NCBI GenBank assembly: GCA_009469675.1
Contig: SSSZ01000098.1
Location: 1-64,000 of the forward strand
From: Azonexaceae bacterium
GTDB taxonomy: Bacteria > Pseudomonadota > Gammaproteobacteria > Burkholderiales > Rhodocyclaceae
Reading direction: 5' to 3'
Length of the DNA: 64,000 bases
The position numbers and the translations under genes were made by a program. The notes under the pieces were generated by a model, which saw only the letters and a program-made list of their open reading frames with translations, did no database searches and was not told the origin of the DNA. Shown here piece after piece: positions 54,189 to 63,401 of this stretch; position 1 is the stretch's first letter; each line of letters starts with the position of its first letter.

Positions 54189-55499
54189 TCATCCGAGATA
54201 GTACTCCGCCGGGTTGAGGCCGTAGGCGTCGTTGGGCAGCGATTTGACGATGCGGTAGGCCTGGCCGGTGCCGAAAGCGGGGTCCATGATGAGATCGACG
54301 GTGCGCGGGCGCCGTTCCACCGATTTGTCCGGGCCGAGGACGATCATCACCCGCGGCTTGAGCCGGCGCACCTGGTTCTGCTGGATGACCACCGCCACTT
54401 CGCCGCTGTTGAGTTCGACCAGGGTGCCGATGGGGTAGAGGCCGATGCACTGGATGAACTGGTCCACCACCGGGGCGCGGAATTTCTTGCCGCGCATGCC
54501 GATCAGCGCCTCGAGGGCCTTCTGGCTGGAGACGGCGGGCTGGAAATGGCGCTGCCGCGTCATGGCGCAATAGCTGTCGATGAGGCCGGCGAGTTCGGCG
54601 TGTAGACCGAGCTTTTCCCCTTTGAGACGGCGCGGGTAGCCGCTGCCGTCCAGGCGCTCGTGGTGGCTGGCGACGATGTCGAGGACATCGACGGAAAAGC
54701 CCGCCTGGCCGACCAGGATTTCCAGGGAACTGGCGACGTGGGACTGCACCAGGGCGTATTCGTCCTCGCTCAGGGTATCGGGTTTGCTGAGGATTTCCGC
54801 CGGCAGGTTGACTTTGCCGACATCCTGCATCAGGCCGGCCAGCCCGAGGGTTTCCACCGCCCTGGCGGGCAGTCCGAGAAAGCGGCCGAGTACCATGAGA
54901 TGGACCGAGACGTCCACCGCGTGGTCGTAGGAATACTGGTCGGCGCTGCGCAGCCGGGCCAGCCAGATCATGGCGTCGGGGTTGCGCTCGACGCCCTGGG
55001 CCATTTCGCCGACCAGATTGCCGACCATCTGGAGATCGGCGCTGCCTTCGCTTTCGATGGAATCGCGGATCGAGCGCAGGGTTTTCTTGACGTCGTCGAC
55101 GATGGGCGCCGAGTAGAGCAGTTCGGGTTCGAGGCGGCTCTGGTTGTCGCTGCTGCCGATCGGCGGCAGGTCGGCGTAGCGGCGGCTCTGGGGTTCGAGG
55201 CGCAGCATGCGGCAGATCGCCGGGAAGTCGTCGGGGGCGGCCTCGTCGGCGCGCAGGAAGGCCGGAGCCGGGCCGCGGCGGGGCTCCGGGTCGGCCGCCG
55301 CCAGCCGGCCCGCATGGTGCAGGCCCACCGAGCGGCTGCGGTCGATGGTGACGGCGAAACAATACTCCTGGAGGGTGGCGATCTGGGCGTCGTCCTCGAC
55401 GAGAAATCCCTGCAGCGGAAACGGCGTTTCCACCCAGGGACGGTCGAGATCAGCGACAAACATGCCGCGCCGCACGTCGCGGACGGGGATGATTTCCAT
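54189..55499 (-). CDS. DUF3391-HD-GYP protein with a QD motif
   Basis: A 436-residue protein. The ATG at 55499 ([19 protein letters not shown]) fits the family N-terminal DUF3391; the frame is open 36 codons further. The HD-GYP domain has [11 protein letters not shown] (HHE at about 279-281, GYP at 287-289) and His254, but the HD signature is QD: MQDVGK places Gln225 where the metal-binding His normally lies. Asp226 is kept. Activity may therefore be reduced or changed. It and the EAL gene are cotranscribed, so two c-di-GMP-type proteins lie between ubiA and ubiD. Confidence 0.85.
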   Translation of the reverse strand: MEIIPVRDVRRGMFVADLDRPWVETPFPLQGFLVEDDAQIATLQEYCFAVTIDRSRSVGLHHAGRLAAADPEPRRGPAPAFLRADEAAPDDFPAICRMLRLEPQSRRYADLPPIGSSDNQSRLEPELLYSAPIVDDVKKTLRSIRDSIESEGSADLQMVGNLVGEMAQGVERNPDAMIWLARLRSADQYSYDHAVDVSVHLMVLGRFLGLPARAVETLGLAGLMQDVGKVNLPAEILSKPDTLSEDEYALVQSHVASSLEILVGQAGFSVDVLDIVASHHERLDGSGYPRRLKGEKLGLHAELAGLIDSYCAMTRQRHFQPAVSSQKALEALIGMRGKKFRAPVVDQFIQCIGLYPIGTLVELNSGEVAVVIQQNQVRRLKPRVMIVLGPDKSVERRPRTVDLIMDPAFGTGQAYRIVKSLPNDAYGLNPAEYYLG

Positions 55500-55639
55500 C
55501 AGGCCGGCTATCCACTTTCGACAAAATTCCATTCTATGCGAACCGCTTGGCGACGGGGCGCCAAATAGTTCACGCCGGCGTTTGCTTTTCGCCGGGGTTT
55601 TCGGCATCGTTGCCGGGTTTCCCCGTTTTCCTAGGCCCC

Positions 55640-57109
55640 ATGAAATACCACGACCTGCGCGACTTTCTGTCGCAACTCGAACAGCTTGGCCAATTGAAGC
55701 GCATCGGCGTCGAGGTCGATCCCCGTCTGGAAATGACCGAGATCTGCGACCGCGTCCTGCGCGCCGGGGGGCCGGCCATCCTTTTCGAAAAGCCCAAGGG
55801 CAGCGCCATGCCGGTCCTCGCCAACCTGTTCGGCACGCCCCAACGGGTGGCCCTGGGCATGGGCGAGGAGGGCGACTGGAAAACCGCCCTGCGCGAGGTC
55901 GGCAAGCTCCTGGCCTACCTCAAGGAGCCGGAGCCGCCCAAGGGGCTGAAGGATGCCTGGGACAAGCTGCCGGTGCTGAAGCAGGTGCTCAACATGGCGC
56001 CCAGGGTGGTGTCGTCGGCGCCCTGCCAGGACGTGGTCCGGGAAGGCGCCGCCGTGGACCTCGGGCAGCTCCCCATCCAGCACTGCTGGCCGGGCGACGC
56101 GGCGCCCCTCATCACCTGGGGGCTGGTGGTCACCCGCGGGCCGCACAAGGCGCGGCAGAACTTGGGCATCTACCGCCAGCAGGTGCTCGGAGCGAACAAA
56201 CTCATCATGCGCTGGCTGGCCCACCGGGGCGGGGCGCTAGATTGCCGCGACCACCAACTGGCCAAACCGGGCCAGCCCTTCCCCGTGGCGGTGGTCATCG
56301 GCTGCGACCCGGCGACCATCCTGGGCGCCGTGACCCCGGTTCCCGACACCCTTTCCGAATACCAGTTCGCTGGCCTTCTGCGGGGCGGCAAAACCGAACT
56401 GGTGAAATGCCTGGGTTCCGACCTGCAGGTGCCGGCTTCGGCCGAAATCGTCCTTGAGGGCGTCATCCACCCCGGCGAAACGGCCCTCGAAGGCCCCTAC
56501 GGCGACCACACCGGCTACTACAACGAACAGGCCGAGTTTCCGGTGTTCACGGTCGAGCGCATTACCAGCCGCAAGAATCCGATCTACCACACTACCTACA
56601 CTGGCAAGCCCCCTGACGAGCCGGCGGTGCTCGGCGTCGCCTTGAACGAAGTCTTCGTCCCCCTGTTGCAGAAGCAGTATCCGGAGATCGTCGATTTCTA
56701 CCTGCCGCCGGAGGGCTGCTCGTACCGGCTGGCCATCGTCAGTATCAGGAAGCAGTACCCCGGCCACGCCAAGCGGGTGATGTTCGGCATCTGGAGCTTC
56801 TTGCGCCAGTTCATGTACACCAAGACCATCATCGTCGTGGACGACGACGTGGATATCCGCGACTGGAAGGAAGTCGTCTGGGCCCTGACGACCCGGCTCG
56901 ACGCCTGCCGCGACACCACTCTGGTGGACAACACCCCCATCGACTACCTCGATTTCGCCAGCCCCGTGGCCGGCCTCGGCTCCAAGATGGGGCTGGACGC
57001 CACCAACAAGTGGCCGGGGGAAACCAGCCGCGAGTGGGGCCGGCCCATTGTCATGGACGAGGCGGTGAAAAGGCGGGTGGACGGGATGTGGGCGGAACTC
57101 GGCCTGTGA
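55640..57109 (+). CDS. ubiD: 3-octaprenyl-4-hydroxybenzoate decarboxylase
   Basis: Prenylated-FMN-dependent decarboxylase of ubiquinone synthesis, 489 residues. The opening [20 protein letters not shown] and the conserved [34 protein letters not shown] and [11 protein letters not shown] segments identify UbiD. The frame is open upstream, but ATG 55640 gives the family start. UbiX, which supplies the cofactor, is not in the window. Confidence 0.95.
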   Translation: MKYHDLRDFLSQLEQLGQLKRIGVEVDPRLEMTEICDRVLRAGGPAILFEKPKGSAMPVLANLFGTPQRVALGMGEEGDWKTALREVGKLLAYLKEPEPPKGLKDAWDKLPVLKQVLNMAPRVVSSAPCQDVVREGAAVDLGQLPIQHCWPGDAAPLITWGLVVTRGPHKARQNLGIYRQQVLGANKLIMRWLAHRGGALDCRDHQLAKPGQPFPVAVVIGCDPATILGAVTPVPDTLSEYQFAGLLRGGKTELVKCLGSDLQVPASAEIVLEGVIHPGETALEGPYGDHTGYYNEQAEFPVFTVERITSRKNPIYHTTYTGKPPDEPAVLGVALNEVFVPLLQKQYPEIVDFYLPPEGCSYRLAIVSIRKQYPGHAKRVMFGIWSFLRQFMYTKTIIVVDDDVDIRDWKEVVWALTTRLDACRDTTLVDNTPIDYLDFASPVAGLGSKMGLDATNKWPGETSREWGRPIVMDEAVKRRVDGMWAELGL

Positions 57110-57206
57110 ACCGCGCAATCCGCGGCGCCGCCGTCGATCCGGCCGCGGCGCCGTTTGCTGTCGACCCGGCGGCCGTGGGGCTGCCGCGCTGCCGGGCGCC
57201 AGCCTG

Positions 57207-57911
57207 ATGCGCCTGCCGCCCCTGGTCGAAGGTCGGCTCATCGTACGCCGCAACCGCTTCGTCGCCGAGGTCGAGGTGGATGGCCAACCTGTCGAGGCCC
57301 ATTGCCCCAACACCGGGTCGATGCTGGGCTGCAAGGCGCCGGGGAGCCGGGTCTGGCTCTCCCGGGCGGAAAACCTGGCCCGCAAGCTGGCCTGGACCTG
57401 GGAAATCGTCGAGGCCCGGCCCGGCGTGCTGGTCGGGCTGCATACCGGCCGTCCCAACGGCCTGGTCGAGGAAGCCATCCGGGCCGGCCGGGTGCCGGAA
57501 CTGGCGGGGTACGGCAGCATTCGGCGGGAGGTCCGATACGGTTGCGAGAACAGCCGCATCGACCTGCTCCTCGAAGGCGCCGGCCGGCCCCCCTGTTACG
57601 TCGAGGTCAAGAACGTCACGGCGGCGGTGGCCGATGGCGTCGGCCTTTTTCCCGATGCCGTCACCGAGCGCGGCGCCAAGCACCTGCGGGAAATGATGGC
57701 GGTGGTGGCGGGGGGCGGCCGCGCCGCCTTGGTTTTTTGCGTCCAGCGGGGCGACGTCGGCGAGGTCCGCCCGGCCGACGCCATCGACCCGGACTATGGC
57801 CGCATGCTGCGCCAGGCCAGGGCGGCGGGGGTTGCCGTACTAGCGTTGGGTGCCGTCGTCACCCCCGGCGAAATCGTCCTCGATCGTCCCCTGCCCGTCG
57901 TCTGCCCCTGA
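57207..57911 (+). CDS. sfsA: SfsA-family protein
   Basis: Sugar-fermentation-stimulation protein A, 234 residues, with an N-terminal OB-like domain and a nuclease-like C-terminal domain. Family landmarks are [36 protein letters not shown] and [13 protein letters not shown]. Its molecular role is uncertain; DNA binding has been reported for E. coli SfsA. It is convergent with dacB after 15 bases. Confidence 0.93.
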   Translation: MRLPPLVEGRLIVRRNRFVAEVEVDGQPVEAHCPNTGSMLGCKAPGSRVWLSRAENLARKLAWTWEIVEARPGVLVGLHTGRPNGLVEEAIRAGRVPELAGYGSIRREVRYGCENSRIDLLLEGAGRPPCYVEVKNVTAAVADGVGLFPDAVTERGAKHLREMMAVVAGGGRAALVFCVQRGDVGEVRPADAIDPDYGRMLRQARAAGVAVLALGAVVTPGEIVLDRPLPVVCP

Positions 57912-57926
57912 ACCAGAGCGGCCGGA

Positions 57927-59363
57927 CTATTCGTTTTCCAGCAGGGTCGGCCGTTCGCCGGCCTGCCGCTGGGCCACCCAGAGGAGCAGGGCGTCGATGG
58001 CCGGGCCGCCGGCCTGGGCCTTGGGGTGGTTGATGAGAAAAGTGACGGCATAGCGCCGGCCCTGGGCGTCAAGGGCGTAGCCGGCGGCGGTCTTGACCCC
58101 GTCCAGGGTGCCGGTCTTGATGTGGGCGCGGCCGCTGGCGGCGCTCTCCTTGAGCCGCTTCTTCATCGTCCCGTCGATGCCGACGATGGGCAGCGACGAC
58201 ACCAGTTCCGGCATGACCGGGCTTTTCCAGGCGTCGAGGAGGAGCCGGTTGAGGCTGTCGGCGCTGATGCGTTCCTGGCGCGACAGGCCGGAGCCGTTGT
58301 CGACCACCAGTTCGGGGAATTTCAAGCCGCGGCCGGCCAGCCATTCGGTGAGCCGCTGCCGCGCCCGGTCGACGCTGGCCGGGGCGCCGTCGTTGCCCAG
58401 GGCCAGGAAAAGCTGGCGCGCCATGACGTTGTTGGAGAACTTGTTGATGTCGCGCACCGCGTCGGCCAGCGGCGGCGATTCGTGCACGGCCGCCGGACGG
58501 GCGGCGGGCGGCGTGGAGCCGGCGCGCACCTGGCCGCCCAGGCTGCCGCCCAGCTCTTTCCAGAGGGCGCGGAAGAGGCCGCCGACCTGGACGTCGGCGG
58601 GCAGCGGTGCGAGGTTGAGGGGTTTTTCGCCGCACTGGGCGCTGTAGCTGCCGGAAAACTCGAGGCGGCTGCCGCTGTTTTCTGGCACCAGGCGGACGGC
58701 GACGAGATCCTTCCAGTCGCTGCCACAGCTGCCGGCGGCAAGTTGCAGACGGTTGTCCACGGTCAGGCCGTCGGCGGGAGTCTCCTGGAGCACCCGAACC
58801 TTGCCGTTTTCCCCCACAAGGGTGAAGCGCAGCGCCCGGAAATTGACGAGCAGGGCGTCGGGGCCGACGTTGTAGGGGCGCATCGGCTTGTCGTCGAAGG
58901 CGCCGGGGTCGATGGCCGGGACGTTGAAGGCGCTGCGGTCGAGGACCACGTCGCCGACGATGTGTTCGACGCCCCGCACCCGCAGCTGGCGCAGGAGGGC
59001 GCCGAGGTGCTCGAGGGCGAACTTGGGGTCGCCGCTGCCCTTCAGGTAGAGATTGCCGCCGAGCTTGCCGGCCACCGGGTCGGCTTCGGTGTAGGCCCCG
59101 GTCTTCCAGGTCCAGGCCGGACCCAGGAGGTCGAGGGCGGCGTAGGTGGTGACCAGCTTCATCACCGACGCCGGGTTCATCGCCTGGCGGGCGTTGTGGG
59201 CCACCAGGGAAAAACGCGAATCGACCGGCTGGACGACGACGGCCACCTGGGAAGCGGGGATCTGGGCCGCCTTCAAGGCCTTGAGTACCTCCGGCGGCAG
59301 GCCGTCGGCCTGGGCGGAGAACATGCCGCCGGCCAGAACCGGGGCGGCGAGCCAGCGCCTCAT
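57927..59363 (-). CDS. dacB: D-alanyl-D-alanine carboxypeptidase/endopeptidase PBP4
   Basis: Class C penicillin-binding protein of 478 residues. A signal peptide (about 1-19, ending SAQADG) precedes the S13 peptidase domain. Catalytic motifs are SVMK (Ser66, Lys69), the SNN motif in KFSNNVMARQ and KTG in HIKTGTLDG. It trims peptidoglycan cross-links in the periplasm. The ATG at 59363 overlaps the stop of the Old Yellow Enzyme gene (ATGA). Confidence 0.93.
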   Translation of the reverse strand: MRRWLAAPVLAGGMFSAQADGLPPEVLKALKAAQIPASQVAVVVQPVDSRFSLVAHNARQAMNPASVMKLVTTYAALDLLGPAWTWKTGAYTEADPVAGKLGGNLYLKGSGDPKFALEHLGALLRQLRVRGVEHIVGDVVLDRSAFNVPAIDPGAFDDKPMRPYNVGPDALLVNFRALRFTLVGENGKVRVLQETPADGLTVDNRLQLAAGSCGSDWKDLVAVRLVPENSGSRLEFSGSYSAQCGEKPLNLAPLPADVQVGGLFRALWKELGGSLGGQVRAGSTPPAARPAAVHESPPLADAVRDINKFSNNVMARQLFLALGNDGAPASVDRARQRLTEWLAGRGLKFPELVVDNGSGLSRQERISADSLNRLLLDAWKSPVMPELVSSLPIVGIDGTMKKRLKESAASGRAHIKTGTLDGVKTAAGYALDAQGRRYAVTFLINHPKAQAGGPAIDALLLWVAQRQAGERPTLLENE

Positions 59364-60457
59364 GGCGCGGCCGGGTAGTCGGTGTAGCCGCTGGCGCCGC
59401 CCTGGTAGAAGGTTGAGGCGTCGGGTTCGGCCCAGGGCAGGTGGGCGGCGGTGCGGGCCGCCAGATCGGGGTTGGCGATGAAGGCCCGGCCGTAGGCGAC
59501 GGCGTCGCAATGGCCGTCGGCGATCCAGGCTTCGCCCCGGGCGCGGTCGAAGCCGCCGTTGCTGACGATGGGCAGGCGGGCCAGGGGGCGGAAGTGGGCG
59601 GCCACATCGGCGAGCGGTGCGACGGCGCCGTCGAGCTGGTTGGGCAGATAGGGTTCGGTCAGGTGCAGGTAGGCCAGGCCGTAGTCGTTGGCGCGGGCGA
59701 CGATGTGTTCCCACAGGGGGATGGTGTCGGCGTCGACCTGGATGCCGTGAAAGCGATTCATCATTGGGTTGAGGCGAAAGCCGACGCGGTCGAAGGGCAG
59801 GGCCTGGCCGACGGCGTCGAGCACCTCGAAGAAGAAGCGGGTGCGGTTGGCGAAACTGCCGCCGTAGGCGTCGCTACGGGTGTTGGCGCAGGCCGAGAAG
59901 AACTGGTGGAAGAGATAGCCGTTGGACGAATGGATTTCGACGCCGTCGAAACCTGCCGCGACGGCATTGGCCGCGGCACGGCCGAAGTCGGCGACGATGG
60001 CGGCGATTTCCTCCTGGCTCAAGGCTCGCGGCGTGACCGTTTCCTTCAGGCCCTGGGGGGAAAACATCTTCCAGTGGGGGTTGATGGCCGAGGGGGCCAC
60101 CGGCGCTGCGCCGTCGTGGAAATCGGGCAGGGACAGCCGGCCGCAGTGCCAGAGCTGGCAGACGATGAGTCCGCCGGCGGCATGGACGGCGGCGGTGACA
60201 TTCCGCCAGCCGGCGACCTGGGCGTCCGACCAGATTCCCGGCGTGTAGGGATAGCCCCGCCCCTGGGGCGAAACGATGGTGCCCTCCGAGACGATCAGCC
60301 CGGCGCCGGCCCGCTGGGCGTAATAGCGGGCCATCAGGTCGGTGGGGACGGCGCCCGGGTTGTCGGCGCGGCAGCGGGTGAGGGGCGCCATCACCAGGCG
60401 GTTCTTGAGGTGGAGGGCGCCGAGGCGGACCGGGGTGAGGAGAGGGCTGGTCATCAT
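59360..60457 (-). CDS. Old Yellow Enzyme family ene-reductase (NemA-like)
   Basis: FMN-dependent ene-reductase of 365 residues. Landmarks are LKNRLVMAPLTRCRADNPG, GVEIHSSNGYLFHQFFS, NTRSDAYGGSFANRTRFFFE and the late ADGHCDAVAYGRAFIANPDL. It reduces activated C=C bonds of electrophiles such as N-ethylmaleimide or nitro compounds. The start MMTSPLLTP at 60457 is divergent from the sirtuin-like gene by 45 bases and its stop overlaps the dacB start. Confidence 0.92.
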   Translation of the reverse strand: MMTSPLLTPVRLGALHLKNRLVMAPLTRCRADNPGAVPTDLMARYYAQRAGAGLIVSEGTIVSPQGRGYPYTPGIWSDAQVAGWRNVTAAVHAAGGLIVCQLWHCGRLSLPDFHDGAAPVAPSAINPHWKMFSPQGLKETVTPRALSQEEIAAIVADFGRAAANAVAAGFDGVEIHSSNGYLFHQFFSACANTRSDAYGGSFANRTRFFFEVLDAVGQALPFDRVGFRLNPMMNRFHGIQVDADTIPLWEHIVARANDYGLAYLHLTEPYLPNQLDGAVAPLADVAAHFRPLARLPIVSNGGFDRARGEAWIADGHCDAVAYGRAFIANPDLAARTAAHLPWAEPDASTFYQGGASGYTDYPAAP

Positions 60458-60502
60458 GGGCTGGATCGGCAAAAACTGATAAGGGCGGTATTCTACGGGG
60501 GT

Positions 60503-61327
60503 ATGGAAGCCATGGACACCACTGCCGTCGCCCGGGCCGCCCGGCTGATCGCCGCCGCCGACGGGCTGGTGATTACGGCCGGCGCCGGCCTCGGCGTCGA
60601 TTCCGGCCTGCCCGACTTTCGCGGCCGGGAAGGATTCTGGCGGGCCTATCCGGCGCTTGCCGCGGCCCGCATCGATTTCGAGGAGGCCGCCTGCCCCGCC
60701 ACCTTCCGGCGCGACGCCCGCCTGGGCTGGGGCTTCTACGGCCATCGCCTGGCGCTCTATCGGCGCACCCGCCCCCACGCCGGGTTTCAAATCCTGCAGC
60801 GCCTGGCGGCGGCTCGGCCGGAGGGCGCCTTCGTCTTCACCAGCAATGTGGACGGCCAGTTCGCGCAAGCCGGTTTCGCATCGGCCCGGATTTGCGAGGT
60901 GCACGGCTCGATCCACCACCTGCAATGCCTCGAACCGTGCAGCCCCCGCCTCTGGCCCGCCGACGAAGTGCGGCCCGAAGTCGACGAAGCGGCCTGCCGC
61001 CTGGTCTCCGACCTGCCCCTTTGCCCCTATTGCGGCCGGCTGGCCCGGCCCAACATCCTCATGTTCGCGGACGACGGTTGGGTGGCGGCGCGCACCCGGG
61101 GCCAGCAGGAACGCCTCGCCGCCTGGCTGCGGCGGGTGAGCGACCCGGTGGTGGTCGAACTCGGCGCCGGCAGCCACGTCCCCACGGTGCGCTGGTTCGG
61201 CGAAAGCCTGGGGGTGCCGCTCATCCGCATCAACCCCACCGAACCCGAGGTGGCGCGCGCCAGCGGCGTGGCAATCCGGGCCGGCGCCCTGGCGGCGCTG
61301 GCGGCGATCGAGGCGGCGTCAGCCTGA
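60503..61327 (+). CDS. Sir2-family NAD-dependent deacylase-like protein
   Basis: A 274-residue sirtuin-like protein. The NAD-binding motif is GAGLGVDSGLPDFRG, followed by TSNVDGQF (canonical TQNID) and the His in EVHGSIHHLQC. The zinc ligands lie in LQCLEPC and CPYCGRLARP. The shifted TSNVDGQF motif is typical of a divergent Sir2 subfamily. An alternative ATG lies 9 bases downstream. Its end overlaps the convergent acr3 gene by 9 bases. Confidence 0.85.
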   Translation: MEAMDTTAVARAARLIAAADGLVITAGAGLGVDSGLPDFRGREGFWRAYPALAAARIDFEEAACPATFRRDARLGWGFYGHRLALYRRTRPHAGFQILQRLAAARPEGAFVFTSNVDGQFAQAGFASARICEVHGSIHHLQCLEPCSPRLWPADEVRPEVDEAACRLVSDLPLCPYCGRLARPNILMFADDGWVAARTRGQQERLAAWLRRVSDPVVVELGAGSHVPTVRWFGESLGVPLIRINPTEPEVARASGVAIRAGALAALAAIEAASA

Positions 61328-62413
61328 CGGGGTGCCGCCGGCCACCGGGGTTCTTTCGTACCAGCCCTTGCTGGCGTTGACGACCTTGACGACGCCCAGC
61401 ATCACCGGCACTTCGATCAGCACGCCGACCACGGTGGCCAGGGCGGCGCCGGATTCGAAGCCGAAGAGGCCGATGGCGGCGGCGACCGCCAGTTCGAAGA
61501 AATTGGACGCGCCGATGAGGGCCGAGGGGCAGGCGATGTTGTGTTTTTCCCCGAGTATGCGGTTGAGCCAGTAGGCCAGTGCCGAATTGAAAAAGACCTG
61601 GATGAGGATGGGCACCGCCAGGAGGGCGATGACCATCGGCTGTTTGAGGATGGCTTCGCCCTGAAAGGCGAAAAGGAGCACCAGGGTGGCGAGCAGCGCC
61701 CCGATGGACCAGGGGCCGATCCGTGCCAGGGCCTGGTCGAAGGCGGCCTGGCCCCGGGCGAGCAGGGAGCGGCGCCAGAGCTGGGCGACGGCGACGGGAA
61801 TGACGATGTAGAGCACCACCGAAGCGACCAGCGTGGCCCAGGGCACGGTGATCGCCGAAATGCCGAGGAGAAAGGCGACCAGGGGGGCGAAGGCGAAGAC
61901 CATGATGCTGTCGTTGACCGCTACCTGGGAAAGGGTGAACAGCGGGTCGCCGTTGGATAGCCGGCTCCAGACGAAGACCATGGCGGTGCAGGGCGCCGCC
62001 GCCAGGAGGATGAGGCCGGCGATGTAGCCGTCGAGCTGGTCGGCGGGCAGCCAGGGGGCGAAGACCTGGCGGATGAAGAGCCAGCCGAGAAAAGCCATGG
62101 AAAAGGGCTTGACCAGCCAGTTGACGAACAGGGTGACGGCGATGCCGCGGACGTGCTGCCGGACTTCGTGGAGGGCGGTGAAATCGACCTTGACCAGCAT
62201 GGGAACGATCATCACCCAGATCAGCAGCCCGACCGGGAGATTGACCTCGGCCACCTCGAGGCGGCCGATGGCCTGGAAGACGGCCGGGGCGAACTGGCCG
62301 AGGATGATGCCGGCAACGATGCAGAGGGCCACCCAGAGGGTGAGGCCCCGTTCGAAGCGGCTCATCGGCGGGTTGCTGGGCGCCGAGAGGGGCGGGGCGC
62401 AGCCGGCGCTCAT
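61319..62413 (-). CDS. acr3: Arsenite efflux transporter ACR3
   Basis: Ten-helix arsenite exporter of 364 residues. The ACR3 signature APCTAMVFVWS with its essential Cys is intact, as is NEKHNIACPS-like LGEKHNIACPSALIGASNFF region. It lowers cytoplasmic As(III) using the proton gradient. The ATG overlaps the arsC stop (ATGA), and its own stop overlaps the convergent Sir2 gene by 9 bases. Confidence 0.93.
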   Translation of the reverse strand: MSAGCAPPLSAPSNPPMSRFERGLTLWVALCIVAGIILGQFAPAVFQAIGRLEVAEVNLPVGLLIWVMIVPMLVKVDFTALHEVRQHVRGIAVTLFVNWLVKPFSMAFLGWLFIRQVFAPWLPADQLDGYIAGLILLAAAPCTAMVFVWSRLSNGDPLFTLSQVAVNDSIMVFAFAPLVAFLLGISAITVPWATLVASVVLYIVIPVAVAQLWRRSLLARGQAAFDQALARIGPWSIGALLATLVLLFAFQGEAILKQPMVIALLAVPILIQVFFNSALAYWLNRILGEKHNIACPSALIGASNFFELAVAAAIGLFGFESGAALATVVGVLIEVPVMLGVVKVVNASKGWYERTPVAGGTPSG

Positions 62414-62910
62414 TGGTCGGCCTCCTGGTGGATGCGCCTTGCCGCGGCGGCGGCCGCGGGGGCGCTGAGGGTTTCCAGGGGCAGGGCGACAAAGGCGCGG
62501 ACGCGGCGCTCCAGCTGGGCGTAGGCGATTTCGAATGCGGCGCGGCGGGCGGCAAGCGGTTCGACGTGGGCCGGATCGGCAATGCCCCAGTGGGCCGTGG
62601 CCGGGTGGCCGGGCCAGAGCGGGCAGGCTTCGCCGGCGGCGCCGGCGCAGACGGTGAAGATGAAGTCGAGGCGGGGGGCGCCCGGGGCGGCGAATTCGTC
62701 CCAGGACTTGCTGCGGGCCTCGGGCAGGGCGATGCCGTGTTGGGCCAGGGTTTCCAGGGCCACCGGGTTGACCCGGCCGGCCGGATGGCTGCCCGCTGAA
62801 AAGGCCCGCAGACGGCCGCCGCCGAGGTGGTTGAACAGGGCCTCGCCGAGGATGGAGCGGGCCGAATTGCCGGTGCACAGCACCAGGACGTTGAAGATGC
62901 GGGGGGTCAT
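62410..62910 (-). CDS. arsC: Arsenate reductase, low-molecular-weight phosphatase type
   Basis: Arsenate reductase of 166 residues. The phosphatase loop CTGNSARS (Cys12, Arg18) is intact, followed by FSAGSHPAGRVNPVALETLA and FTVCAGAAGEACPLWPGHP, which give the further Cys residues for a thioredoxin-coupled mechanism. The ATG at 62910 overlaps the arsR stop. A C-terminal extension of about 20 residues is Ala-rich and not usual. Confidence 0.92.
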   Translation of the reverse strand: MTPRIFNVLVLCTGNSARSILGEALFNHLGGGRLRAFSAGSHPAGRVNPVALETLAQHGIALPEARSKSWDEFAAPGAPRLDFIFTVCAGAAGEACPLWPGHPATAHWGIADPAHVEPLAARRAAFEIAYAQLERRVRAFVALPLETLSAPAAAAAARRIHQEADQ

Positions 62911-63266
62911 GACGGGGTCTCGGCAGGGGTCGAAGCGTCGGGAGTGGTGGCGCAGGGTTCGACCCTTTCGCCGCAACCCGAGCCGCCGCAGCAATTTTCG
63001 GTGAGGTAACGCAACAGGTCGGTCATGGCCTCGTAATGGGCGGCGTAGTAGATGAAGCGGCCCTCCTGGCGGGCCTTGGCGAGGCCGGAACTGACCAGTT
63101 CCTTGAGGTGGAAGCTGAGGCGGCCGTTGGCCGCCGTGCCCAGGCCTGCCGCCAGGCTTCCCACGGCAAGCCCCGGCTTGCCCGCCTGGACGAGGAGCCG
63201 GAAGGCCTGCAGGCGGGTGGGGTGGGCAAGGGCGGCGAGGGCGCCGGTGGCCGTTGTCAATTCCAT
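62907..63266 (-). CDS. arsR: ArsR arsenic-responsive repressor
   Basis: A 119-residue ArsR/SmtB repressor. The winged-helix part reads TAANGRLSFHLKELVSSGLA. The C-terminal Cys set (Cys92, Cys93, Cys98, Cys105 in NCCGGSGCGERVEPC) resembles the C-terminal As(III) site known from Acidithiobacillus ArsR, not the helix-3 CVC type. It heads the operon arsR-arsC-acr3 and presumably represses its own promoter. The ATG follows its -10 element by 6 bases, predicting a leaderless mRNA. Confidence 0.93.
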   Translation of the reverse strand: MELTTATGALAALAHPTRLQAFRLLVQAGKPGLAVGSLAAGLGTAANGRLSFHLKELVSSGLAKARQEGRFIYYAAHYEAMTDLLRYLTENCCGGSGCGERVEPCATTPDASTPAETPS

Positions 63267-63272
63267 GGTTCA

Positions 63273-63301
63273 ATAATAGTGGAAATGTATCCTTCGGGCA
63301 A
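63273..63301 (-). promoter_or_regulatory. Promoter of the arsR-arsC-acr3 operon
   Basis: On the minus strand: -35 TTGCCC (63296-63301), 17-base spacer and -10 TATTAT (63273-63278, 5 of 6). The A of the arsR ATG lies 7 bases after the -10, where transcription would normally begin. A repressor site is expected to overlap it, but no clear operator palindrome was picked out. Confidence 0.6.
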
Positions 63302-63401
63302 AATATTCGCCCCTTTCCCCTTTTTTTTGCTTGCCCGATGGGTATTCGTTCTGGCTAACCGGCGTAAGATTCGAGTCTATGCCAACCGCCTTGAACCCGC
63401 C

